NCBI GenBank assembly: GCA_044507605.1
Contig: JBIQJI010000014.1
Span: 37,066 to 101,065, forward strand
DNA: 64,000 bases
Direction of reading: 5' to 3'
Source of the DNA: Thermopolyspora sp044507605
GTDB lineage: Bacteria; Actinomycetota; Actinomycetes; Streptosporangiales; Streptosporangiaceae
Shown: one piece after another, positions 8,340 through 16,138 of the stretch
How positions within the stretch are numbered: the first letter of the stretch is position 1
Layout of the letters: every line of letters starts with the position of its first letter
Translations under genes and position numbers: made by a program
Notes under the pieces: model-generated
What the model saw: only the letters and a program-made list of their open reading frames with translations
The model's database searches: none
Told to the model about the DNA's origin: nothing

Positions 8340-9725
8340 TCAGCCGCAGACCGAATCGAGCCCCACCGCGCCGTCGGAAGACGCGCTCGCGGGCCGCCGG
8401 GAGGCGTGCCGGGCCGACGCCGGAGGCTTCGCCAGCGCCCCGGCCACCCTCCGCCGGATCAGCGCCCAGTCGGGGGTCGCCGGATCGATCAGCGGCGGCA
8501 CGAACTGCAGGCTCTCGATCGGGGTCCGCCTGACCCTGCCCGCCAGCTCGACCAGCGCCGGCAGCAGATTCTGCGGCACATCGGTCGAGACGTACCGCTT
8601 CGCGGCGGCGGCGATCCGCTCGAAACCGCGCAGCACCGTCGCCGGGTCCGCCTGCTTCACCAGCGCGTTCAGCAGGCACTTCTGCCGCCCCATGCGCACA
8701 TAGTCGTCGGCGCCGGTGCGGGAACGGCCGAACCAGAGGGCATCCGCGCCCGACAGGCGGCGCGTGCCGGCGCGCAGCACCGCGCCGCGCCGGCCGTACG
8801 GGATGTCGTGGCCGATGGCGACGGTGACGCCGCCGACGGCGTCGACCAGCGCGGCGAACCCCTTCATGTCGACCATCGCGTAGTAGTCGACCGGGATGCC
8901 GAGAATGCCGGAGACCGTCGCCTTGAGCAGCCGCACGCCCCGCCGGCCGTCCGGCACGCCGGGCACGATCGCGGGATGGTCCTCCGCCCACTGGTAGACC
9001 TCGTTCAGCAGCCCGGGCGTGCCGGCCGTGCCGTCTCCGGTGAAACCCTCCGGGAACGCCCGCCGCGCCGGGCCCGCCGGAAGCGGCACCCGCTGCAGGT
9101 TGCGCGGCAGCCCGAACAGCACCGTGCGGCCCGTGCGGGTGTCGACGCTCGCCACGGTCATGCTGTCGGTGCGGGCGCCGTACCTGTTCTTGGCGGCGTC
9201 GGCGCCGATCAGCAGGAACGTCACCCGGTCACGCCCCTGCCACGAGGCGGTGCCGTCGCCACCGGCGAACAGCGTGGTGAGCACGTCGCGCGACACGTAC
9301 GCCAGCCGGGACGCGTACGCGAAAGGGGCCACGACCAGGACGCACAGCAGCCCGACGGCCACCCCGGCGACCACGTTGCGCACCCGGCCGAGGCCCACCG
9401 GGCGCACCGCCCGGTAGGACCAGACGACCACCAGGACCCAGATCGCCGCCACCACGATCGCGCCGACGATCAGCCCGATCAGCCAGCCCGGCCGCACCGC
9501 GAGGGGAAGCAGCCGGTACCGCAGCGCGGTCACCCCCATCAGCACCGACGCGATGATCGCCGTCTGCGCCACCAGCAGCGACAGGGCCGGCCGGAGCCGG
9601 CCCGCACAGGCGTGCGCCAGCCCCCAGAACACCGCCGACCCGAGTGTCAGGGCGAGCGCCGCCGGCAACCCCACGCGCCGGTCGCCTGCCGTGAAAGGGC
9701 CGTCATCCCGCACGCGAGGACACAT
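8340..9725 (-). CDS. LytR-CpsA-Psr family protein, four-helix membrane form
   Basis: A 461-aa LCP protein. The N-terminal third has about four hydrophobic segments (near residues 20-40, 48-66, 80-105 and 120-145), then the exported LCP domain from about 165. Conserved pieces are FLLIGADAAKNRYGARTDSM, FGLPRNL with its catalytic-type Arg, YYAMVDMKGFAALVDAVGGV and RSRTGADDYVRMGRQ. LCP enzymes transfer undecaprenyl-linked glycopolymers to peptidoglycan. A second, single-helix LCP protein lies at 16092-17618. No good ribosome binding site precedes the ATG; a GTG 17 codons in is an alternative start. Confidence 0.88.
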   Translation of the reverse strand: MCPRVRDDGPFTAGDRRVGLPAALALTLGSAVFWGLAHACAGRLRPALSLLVAQTAIIASVLMGVTALRYRLLPLAVRPGWLIGLIVGAIVVAAIWVLVVVWSYRAVRPVGLGRVRNVVAGVAVGLLCVLVVAPFAYASRLAYVSRDVLTTLFAGGDGTASWQGRDRVTFLLIGADAAKNRYGARTDSMTVASVDTRTGRTVLFGLPRNLQRVPLPAGPARRAFPEGFTGDGTAGTPGLLNEVYQWAEDHPAIVPGVPDGRRGVRLLKATVSGILGIPVDYYAMVDMKGFAALVDAVGGVTVAIGHDIPYGRRGAVLRAGTRRLSGADALWFGRSRTGADDYVRMGRQKCLLNALVKQADPATVLRGFERIAAAAKRYVSTDVPQNLLPALVELAGRVRRTPIESLQFVPPLIDPATPDWALIRRRVAGALAKPPASARHASRRPASASSDGAVGLDSVCG

Positions 9726-9922
9726 AGCCGAGGTGTAACACGTGCCCGACGGGCGGCATCGGCACCGGTCAGGAGGGCTTGCCGCACCCTTATCCGAACG
9801 AGGGCGAACGTTCTGCTCAAGGGGCGATCACCTACCGGAGCTTGACCCGGATCCGGCGTACCTCTGTGCCCGGCAAAAGCCCTGAAACGGGTGCCGTGGC
9901 GGACATGATGGTTGCAATGCGT

Positions 9923-9937
9923 AGTGATACTGTCACT
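9923..9937. promoter_or_regulatory. Inverted repeat upstream of the SSI-like gene
   Basis: AGTGA and TCACT flank the five bases TACTG, 29 bases before the ATG of the SSI-like gene. The repeat contains a GATACT hexamer that could be a -10 box. It is a plausible operator, but the arms are short. Confidence 0.3.
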
Positions 9938-9965
9938 TCACGTATTCGACCTGGAGGAGGTACTC

Positions 9966-10826
9966 ATGTCCATTCCGCGCATGTCCCGGCAGCTGCGCCG
10001 GGGTGCCGTCATCACCGCCACACTGGCCGGCGCGGCATTCGCAGCCACCGCGCCCGCGCTCGCCGACAGCCCCGCCGGGCAGTTCCAGATCATGGTCCGC
10101 GGCCAGCTCAGCGGCGCCATCCAGCAGTGGACGCTCACCTGCGGCCCCGACGGCGGCAGCCACACCGACGCCGAAGCGGCGTGCGACCGGCTGCGCGAAA
10201 CCGACGGCGACCTCGAAAGCATGCGGACCATCTCGGGACCCTGCCCGCGGATCTACGACCCCGAGCACGTCACGATCCTCGGCACCTGGAACGGCAGGCC
10301 GGTCTACTTCGACCAGGCCTACCCGAACGCCTCCTGCCTCCTCGCGACCGCCAAGCCCATCGTGCCGGAAGCGGCCGGCACCCAGGCCATGTCCGCGGAG
10401 GCGCCCACCCGGCAGCCCGCGCCCCGCCCCGCCGCCGACCGCGTGCAGATCATCGACCACCAGGCGGCGGAGCCGGCAGCCGACGAGGACCAGCAGGCCG
10501 ATCCCACGGTCGCCGAGACGGACACCCGGCCCGGGAACCAGGCGTACGACCAGGCCGAGTACCCGGCCGACGACGCGACCGAGGCGCCGGGCTATGGCGG
10601 GTCCGAGACCCTGACCTACATCGAGGCCGAGGGCCGCGCCTATGACCCGGCCGAGGACGCGGCAGGGGACGAGGCGACGGACGAGGCCGGAGAGCCGGTC
10701 AATCCGCGGTACGACGAGGCCGGCGACCAGGCGGACGATCAGGCGCGTGTACAGGAGGACCGGCGAACCGGCGGTCGGGAATTCGCGGCGGAACCGGACC
10801 AAGACGATGAGTACGGCCGCGGCTGA
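9966..10826 (+). CDS. Secreted subtilisin-inhibitor-like protein with acidic tail
   Basis: A 286-aa exported protein. A signal peptide (1 to about 33, ending ALA) is followed by a Streptomyces-subtilisin-inhibitor-like domain (about 36-128) with four cysteines at 59, 73, 93 and 124, and the reactive-loop signature GPCPRIYDP (91-99). By alignment to SSI, P1 is Arg95 and P1-prime is Ile96, which predicts inhibition of trypsin-like proteases. Residues 130-286 form a low-complexity, strongly acidic tail rich in D, E, A, Q and P, absent from ordinary SSI proteins of about 110 residues. The start is fixed by GGAGGAGG upstream of ATG 9966. Confidence 0.85.
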   Translation: MSIPRMSRQLRRGAVITATLAGAAFAATAPALADSPAGQFQIMVRGQLSGAIQQWTLTCGPDGGSHTDAEAACDRLRETDGDLESMRTISGPCPRIYDPEHVTILGTWNGRPVYFDQAYPNASCLLATAKPIVPEAAGTQAMSAEAPTRQPAPRPAADRVQIIDHQAAEPAADEDQQADPTVAETDTRPGNQAYDQAEYPADDATEAPGYGGSETLTYIEAEGRAYDPAEDAAGDEATDEAGEPVNPRYDEAGDQADDQARVQEDRRTGGREFAAEPDQDDEYGRG

Positions 10827-10859
10827 GGTCACCGCGTCGGCCGAGTAGCTCCTTCACAC

Positions 10860-10890
10860 GCCGGCTCCCGGCCGTCCACCGGGGGCCGGC
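10860..10890. terminator. Convergent terminator between SSI-like and P450 genes
   Basis: A 12-bp stem (10860-10871 with 10879-10890, one T-G wobble) with a seven-base loop lies between two convergent stop codons and could serve both strands. Confidence 0.65.
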
Positions 10891-10905
10891 TCGGCCCGTC
10901 ACCGC

Positions 10906-12147
10906 TCACCAGGTGACGAGCAGCTCCGCGAGGCCGCCGGTGACGCGGTCGGGCCGTTCCCTGAGCCCGGCCAGCGGCACGGCGAGGGCGAGCGTGGGGA
11001 ACCGCTGGAACAGGGTGCCGAACACCGCCCGCAGTTCCACGCGGGCGAGCCCCGCCCCGACGCAGTAGTGGGCGCCGTGGCCGAACGCCAGATGCGCGTC
11101 GAGCCGGCCGCCGTCGAACCGGCCCGTGTCGGGCCTCCCCGTGTCGGGCCGGCCGGTCTCGAACCGGCCGATGTCGAACCGATCGGGGTCGCGGAAGGCC
11201 CGCGCGTCGCGGTTCGCGGCCGACGTGTAGATCAGCACGGCGTCGCCCGTCCGGATCGTGACGCCGCCGATCTCGATGTCGGCGTGGGCGTAGCGGGGCA
11301 GCCCGAGCTGACCGGGCGCGGCCATGCGCAGCACCTCCTCGACGACCGCCGGCGCGCGGCGGGGGTCGGCGATCAGGGCGGCGCGCTGGTCGGGGTGGGC
11401 GAGCAGGAACAGCACGCCGAGGTCGATGCGGTCGACGGTGGTCTCGTGCCCGGCGAACAGCAGCCCGGCGGCGAGCAGCGTGGCCTCCTCGGCGGTGAAG
11501 TCGCCGGCGGCGAGATCGGAGAAGACGTCCTCGGCCGGGCGGGCCCGTTTGGCGGCGAGCAGCCCGCCCGCGTATTCGTGCATCTCGGCCTGCGCGGCCT
11601 GCGCCCGCTCCGGGTCCATCATGTCGGCCATGCCGTCGGCGAGCGCGCGGAACCGGTTCCGGTCGCCGAACGGCACGCCGAGCAGTTCGCACAGCACCAT
11701 GGCCGGCAGCCGCGTCGACAGCTCCTCGTGCAGGTCGGCCGGCGGCCCGAGCCGTTCGATGCGGGTCAGCATGCCGTCGAGCAGGTCGGCGACGTGGCCT
11801 GCCAGCGCCGTCATGCGCCGCGGCGAGAACGCCGGGACGAGCAGCCGCCGCATCCGCGCGTGCAGGTCGTGCTCGGTCTCGTGGTCGCCGACCGGGCCGC
11901 CGACCATCGTCGAGGCGCAGATGCGCGCCGCGGTCTGCGGCCGGGGGTGGGAGCGGCCGAGCCGGGGGTCGGCGAACAACCGCCTGGCCTCGTCGTAGCC
12001 GGTGACCAGCCACGCCTCGTCCCCCGCGGGGGTGAGGACCCGGCGGATCGGCGCCTCCGCCAGGAGCGCGGCGTACATGGGCGCGAGATCGAGCGGGCTG
12101 GGCCGCTCGAACGGCAATCGCGGCAGGTCGGACGTGGTGCTCCCCAT
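10906..12147 (-). CDS. Cytochrome P450 with pentapeptide-repeat insertion
   Basis: A 413-aa soluble bacterial P450. Visible are the I-helix AGHETT, the K-helix ExxR (EEVLR), and the heme-binding stretch FGHGAHYCVGAGLAR with Cys362 as thiolate ligand. Just before the heme loop, residues 320-349 are six pentads with the pattern (D/E)xxR(F/P/L): DPDRF, DIGRF, ETGRP, DTGRP, DTGRF, DGGRL. Typical relatives have only about two such pentads there. The ATG at 12147 lacks a clear ribosome binding site. The gene is divergent from an MFS transporter gene 79 bases away. Substrate and redox partners are unknown; no ferredoxin gene is adjacent. Confidence 0.92.
   Translation of the reverse strand: MGSTTSDLPRLPFERPSPLDLAPMYAALLAEAPIRRVLTPAGDEAWLVTGYDEARRLFADPRLGRSHPRPQTAARICASTMVGGPVGDHETEHDLHARMRRLLVPAFSPRRMTALAGHVADLLDGMLTRIERLGPPADLHEELSTRLPAMVLCELLGVPFGDRNRFRALADGMADMMDPERAQAAQAEMHEYAGGLLAAKRARPAEDVFSDLAAGDFTAEEATLLAAGLLFAGHETTVDRIDLGVLFLLAHPDQRAALIADPRRAPAVVEEVLRMAAPGQLGLPRYAHADIEIGGVTIRTGDAVLIYTSAANRDARAFRDPDRFDIGRFETGRPDTGRPDTGRFDGGRLDAHLAFGHGAHYCVGAGLARVELRAVFGTLFQRFPTLALAVPLAGLRERPDRVTGGLAELLVTW
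11101..11190 (-). repeat. Six in-frame 15-bp repeats in the P450 gene
   Basis: Six tandem 15-base units (11190-11176, 11175-11161, 11160-11146, 11145-11131, 11130-11116, 11115-11101) encode the pentads DPDRF to DGGRL. The middle units are nearly identical at DNA level, which suggests expansion by slippage without loss of frame. Confidence 0.75.
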
Positions 12148-12226
12148 ACACCAGCGGTTTCCGCGCCCATCCGGATGAAACGCACCCGTCCGGGTACGTG
12201 GCGGCCCACCCGAACAAGAGGTGAAC

Positions 12227-13660
12227 ATGACGCAGGCCCGGCCCGGGACCATCCGCACCGACGTCCCCGCGAGGCTCGACCGGCTGCCCTGGTCGCGGTG
12301 GCACTGGATGATCGTCGTCGGGCTCGGCACCGTCTGGATCCTCGACGGCCTCGAGGTCACGATCGTCGGCAACATCAGCGGCCAGATCGCCAAGCCGGGC
12401 AGCGGCGTCGGCATCACGCAGGCCCAGGTGGCGGGGCTCGCCGCCGCGCTGTACGTCGCCGGGGCGTGCCTCGGGGCGCTGTTCTTCGGCCGGCTGACCG
12501 ATCGGTTCGGGCGCAAGAAACTGTTCATGATCACCCTTGGGGTGTATCTCGCGGCGACCGCGCTGACCGGCCTGTCGTTCACGGCCTGGTGGTTCTTCCT
12601 GTTCCGGTTCTGCACCGGGTTCGGCATCGGCGGCGAGTACGCCGCCATCAACTCGGCGATCGACGAGCTGATCCCGAGCCTGCACCGCGGCCGCATCGAC
12701 ATCATCATCAACGGCAGCTACTGGGTCGGCGCCGCCGGTGGCGCCCTGCTCACCGTGCCGCTGCTGAGCGACTTCGCCGTCGGCATCGGCTGGCGTCTCG
12801 CGTTCGGGCTCGGCGTGGTGCTCGGCCTGGTGATCCTGCTGGTGCGCCGCCACGTGCCCGAGAGCCCTCGCTGGCTGTTCGTTCACGGCCGGGGCGACGA
12901 GGCGGAGGCCCTGGTCGGAGGCATCGAGGGCGAGGTCGAACGGGAGACCGGCCGCCGGCTGCCGCCGCCGGATCACACGATCACCATCAGGCCCCGGAAG
13001 TCCATCGGCTTCGGCCGCATCGCGCACACGATGGTGGCGCTCTACCCCCGGCGCACCGCGCTCGGCCTGTCCCTGTTCGTCGGCCAGGCGTTCCTGTACA
13101 ACGCGATCACGTTCGGGTACGCCCAGATCCTCACCACGTTCTTCCACATCACGACCCACACCGGCTACTACTTCGCCGTCATCGCCGCCGGCAACTTCCT
13201 CGGCCCGCTGCTCCTCGGCCACCTGTTCGACACGGTCGGCCGCAAACCCATGATCTCCGGCACGTACATCCTGTCCGGCGTCCTGCTTCTCGGCACCGCC
13301 TGGGCCTTCGGCCAGAGCCTGCTGACCGAAGTCACGCTGACCGCCTGCTGGTCGGTCGTGCTGTTCTTCGCCTCCGCAGGGGCCAGTTCGGCGTACCTCA
13401 CCGTGAGCGAGATCTTCCCCGTGGAGACCCGGGCCATGGCCATCGCCTTCTTCTACGCGATCGGCACGGCGGCCGGGGGCATCTCCGGCCCGCTGCTGTT
13501 CTCCGGCCTCGTCGAGACCGGCGACCCCGGCGACACCGCCCTCGCCTTCACCATCGGCGCCATCATCATGATCATCGCCGGGATCGTGGAGATCTTCCTC
13601 GGCGTGGCCGCCGAGCGCAAGGGCCTGGAGTCGATCGCCAAACCCCTCACCGCCGAATAA
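12227..13660 (+). CDS. MFS transporter
   Basis: A 477-aa twelve-helix major facilitator of the metabolite:proton symporter / sugar-porter-like type. The family A-motif appears twice, as GRLTDRFGRKKLFM after helix 2 and LFDTVGRKPM after helix 8. Helix 4 carries RFCTGFGIGGEYAAINSAID, and VPESPRWLF stands before the central loop as in sugar and organic-acid porters. ATG 12227 is preferred over GTG 12221 because AAGAGG then lies five bases upstream. It is divergent from the P450 gene. The substrate is unknown. Confidence 0.9.
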   Translation: MTQARPGTIRTDVPARLDRLPWSRWHWMIVVGLGTVWILDGLEVTIVGNISGQIAKPGSGVGITQAQVAGLAAALYVAGACLGALFFGRLTDRFGRKKLFMITLGVYLAATALTGLSFTAWWFFLFRFCTGFGIGGEYAAINSAIDELIPSLHRGRIDIIINGSYWVGAAGGALLTVPLLSDFAVGIGWRLAFGLGVVLGLVILLVRRHVPESPRWLFVHGRGDEAEALVGGIEGEVERETGRRLPPPDHTITIRPRKSIGFGRIAHTMVALYPRRTALGLSLFVGQAFLYNAITFGYAQILTTFFHITTHTGYYFAVIAAGNFLGPLLLGHLFDTVGRKPMISGTYILSGVLLLGTAWAFGQSLLTEVTLTACWSVVLFFASAGASSAYLTVSEIFPVETRAMAIAFFYAIGTAAGGISGPLLFSGLVETGDPGDTALAFTIGAIIMIIAGIVEIFLGVAAERKGLESIAKPLTAE

Positions 13661-13700
13661 ACCACCTGACGCGTCGCGAAGCCCCTGATAACGTGCGCGG

Positions 13701-14935
13701 GTGGCGGTGAGCGGGGTACTGATCGACATCGCGCCGCTACGGGTCTCGGCACCGTTCCGGCGGCTGTGGATCGGGCGGACGTTCTCCGGGTTCGGCAGTC
13801 AGATGACCCTGGTCGCCGTCATGTTCCAGGTCTGGGAAATGACGCACAGCACCGTCTGGACCGGGGCCGTCGGGCTGGCACAGGCGACGCCGATCATCGT
13901 GTTCGGGCTGTTCGCCGGCACCCTCGTCGACCGCGTCGAGCGCCGCCGGTTCTCCATCGTCATGACCAGCGGCCAGGCCGTCTGCTCGGCGCTGCTGGCC
14001 GTGCAGGGCTTCCTCGGCACCGTGCCGGTCGCCGGGGTGCTGCTGCTGGTCGCCGTGCAGTCGTGTTTCGTCGCCGGCGGCGGCCCCGCCTCCCGCACGT
14101 TCGTCCCCCGGCTGCTGCCGAGGCCCCTCGTGGCGGCCGGGCTCGCGCTCAACCGCATCGCGTTCCAGACGGCCATGCTGCTGGGGCCGGCCCTCGGCGG
14201 GCTGCTGCTCGGCCGGTTCGGCGTCGGCGGCTGCTACCTCATCGACACGATCACGTTCCTGGTGGCCCTGTACGCCGCCGTGCGGCTTCCCCGATGCCGC
14301 CCCAGGGCGAGCCGTCCCGGCCCGGGCTGCGCGGGGTCGCCGACGGCCTGGCGTTCCTCGTGCGCGAGCCGTCGGTGCGCGGCGCCCTGCTCACCGACCT
14401 CGCCGCCACCGTGCTGGCCATGCCGATCAGCCTGTTCCCGCTGGTCAACGCCGAGCGGTTCGGCGGCGACCCCCGCACCCTCGGCCTGTTCCTGTCGGCC
14501 ATCGCGGTCGGCGGCGTCATCGCCTCCGTGCTGTCGGGCACCTTCACCCGGCTGCCCCGGCCCGGCCTGGTCATGGTCTGCGGCTCGATCACCTGGGGCC
14601 TGGCCTTCGCCCTCTTCGGCCTGGTGCACGGCCCCTGGACCGGCCTGGCCTTCCTGGCCCTGGCCGGCGCCGCCGACACGGTGGCCGTGGTCGCCCGCGG
14701 CACCATCGTGCAGCTCAACACCCCGGACGCCCTGCTCGGCCGCGTCTCCGCCGCCGAGCAGATCGTCGGCCAGGCCGGCCCCGACGTCGGCAACATGCGC
14801 GCCGGCATCGTCGCCGGCCTCACCTCGGGCACGACGTCCCTGGTCACCGGCGGCCTCCTCTGCATCGCCGCCGTCGCCGCCGTGGCCGTCACCACCCCGA
14901 TGACCGACCCCGGCGAGGAAGGCCAACCGGCCTGA
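13701..14935 (+). pseudogene. MFS transporter gene with a -1 frameshift
   Basis: A major facilitator of the EntS/MFS_3 exporter type whose coding sequence is split between two frames. The first part runs from GTG 13701 (start GVLIDIAPLRVSAPFRRLW, helices 1-6) to about 14290. The second, in another frame, carries LRGVADGLAFLV through helices 7-12 to the stop at 14935. Adding one C to the CCCC run at 14289-14292 restores a continuous protein with VRLPPMPPQGEP at the join. Either a base was lost in the genome or the run was misread. TAACGT (13689-13694) six bases before the GTG suggests a leaderless mRNA. It converges on the MBL-fold gene ten bases away. Confidence 0.8.
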
Positions 14936-14945
14936 GCGGCGGGGA

Positions 14946-15785
14946 TCAGGCGTCGGGGTTCTCGGCGCCCGTGGCCCAGCGGATGTAGCGGGTGGCGGAG
15001 TCGCGGACCGCCTGCTTGGCGTTCTCGGAGACGACGCTGGGCCACCAGCCGCCGTAGATGCGGTCGTACGGGTAGGGCTCCAGGGTGTCGACGATGCGGC
15101 GGACGGAGTGCTCCGGCAGGGGGATCTGGTTGGGGTAGCTGCGCATGAACGTCACGAAGCGGCGGTCCTGGACGACGGTGATGGTGTCACCGGTGAGCAG
15201 GGCGCCCTTGCCGCCGGCGCCCGCGGACCAGTGCAGCACGGCGCTGCCGGCGAAGTGGCCGCCGAGCTGGAGGAGGGTGACGCCGGGGGCGACCTCGTGG
15301 GTGCCGCTCCACAGCCGGACCGCCGGGTCGGGGCGCATCAGCCAGTGCCGGTCGGCCTCGGGGATCAGGATGGGGGCGCCGCCGAAGGCGTGGCTCCATT
15401 CGACGGCCACGCCGTAGAAGTGCGGGTGGGAGGCGGTGATGGCGATCAGGTCGCCGCGGTCGCGGACGGCGGTGATGGCATCGTCGTCGATGTAGCCGGG
15501 CACGTCCCAGAGCACCTGGCCGGCGTCGGTCGACACGACGAGAGCGCGCTGGTTGATGGCGAACCCGGGGCGGACGCCGATGCCGAGCAGGCCCGGCTCG
15601 ACCTCGCGCACGTCGCTGTGCAGGTCCTCCATGGCGAGCTGGCCGAGGGTGGCCCAGCGCTGGCCCTCGGGTCCGATGTACTGCCGCTCGTCCTGGCAGA
15701 TGATGCAGGATTCAGGTGGTTCCTCGGCCATCGCCGACTGATTACCACATGTCCTGCAAATCCATGCATTGGCCACCGTGGTCAT
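14946..15785 (-). CDS. Zinc-ribbon metallo-beta-lactamase-fold protein
   Basis: A 279-aa cytosolic protein. The N-terminus has a rubredoxin-like knuckle pair, ICRTCGNQ and CIICQDER (residues 10 to 33), followed by a metallo-beta-lactamase fold. The usual HxHxDH metal motif is altered to SHPHFYG; later ligand-like points are GGHFAGSAV and LTGDTI, and the last expected His region reads GGWWPSVV. One metal site may therefore be lost or rearranged. The ATG at 15785 is chosen because GAGGAAAG precedes it. The gene is divergent from an LCP gene across 306 bases. Hydrolase activity and substrate cannot be predicted. Confidence 0.85.
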   Translation of the reverse strand: MTTVANAWICRTCGNQSAMAEEPPESCIICQDERQYIGPEGQRWATLGQLAMEDLHSDVREVEPGLLGIGVRPGFAINQRALVVSTDAGQVLWDVPGYIDDDAITAVRDRGDLIAITASHPHFYGVAVEWSHAFGGAPILIPEADRHWLMRPDPAVRLWSGTHEVAPGVTLLQLGGHFAGSAVLHWSAGAGGKGALLTGDTITVVQDRRFVTFMRSYPNQIPLPEHSVRRIVDTLEPYPYDRIYGGWWPSVVSENAKQAVRDSATRYIRWATGAENPDA

Positions 15786-16091
15786 GCTTTCCTCATTTCC
15801 AGCCGCCAATACTCATCTTGTCGGTCAAAAGCTTACCCACCCGCGTATGCCGGTGCCGATGCCACCCCGTGAGCTGCGGCTGTGGGTCGCGAACGACGGC
15901 AAAAATCATCGAAAGACAACTAAAAGACGGCAGAAACACAAAGCGGACAGTGGCCAAGATGCCCGCGCGGCGACGATATCCATGACTAAACTCGCATCGC
16001 TCCGTCCGGTGATTCGCGCGGCCCTTTCAGTGTTTCGGGCGGTGACGGCCGCTTTCGCGCACACTCCATGAGAGGTCCATGAGCCCGGCCC
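15786..16091. other. 306-base divergent intergenic region
   Basis: This spacer between the MBL-fold gene and the LCP gene is visibly richer in A than the flanking genes, particularly 15895-15960. It should hold the promoters of both genes, but I see no clear -35/-10 pair. Its last part carries three CCATGAG-like repeats (around 16047, 16077 and 16090) and a candidate upstream ORF at 16079-16138. Confidence 0.6.
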
Positions 16092-16138
16092 ATGAGCAGA
16101 ACCACGACCACGCGCACGAGCACCGGTCTCGTCGATGA
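16079..16138 (+). CDS. Candidate His-rich upstream ORF overlapping the LCP start
   Basis: ATG 16079 opens a 19-codon frame, MSPAHEQNHDHAHEHRSRR, with five histidines, stopping at 16138 and so overlapping the first 47 bases of the LCP gene in another frame. AGAGG lies three bases before this ATG, whereas it is 16 bases from the LCP ATG, so ribosomes may load here. It may be a coincidence of a short frame. Confidence 0.25.
   Translation: MSPAHEQNHDHAHEHRSRR

Noticed and set aside
10829..13729. 966-codon open frame on the minus strand
   Set aside because: It spans the P450 and MFS genes in the wrong frames, and the composition is Gly/Arg/Asp-rich shadow sequence.
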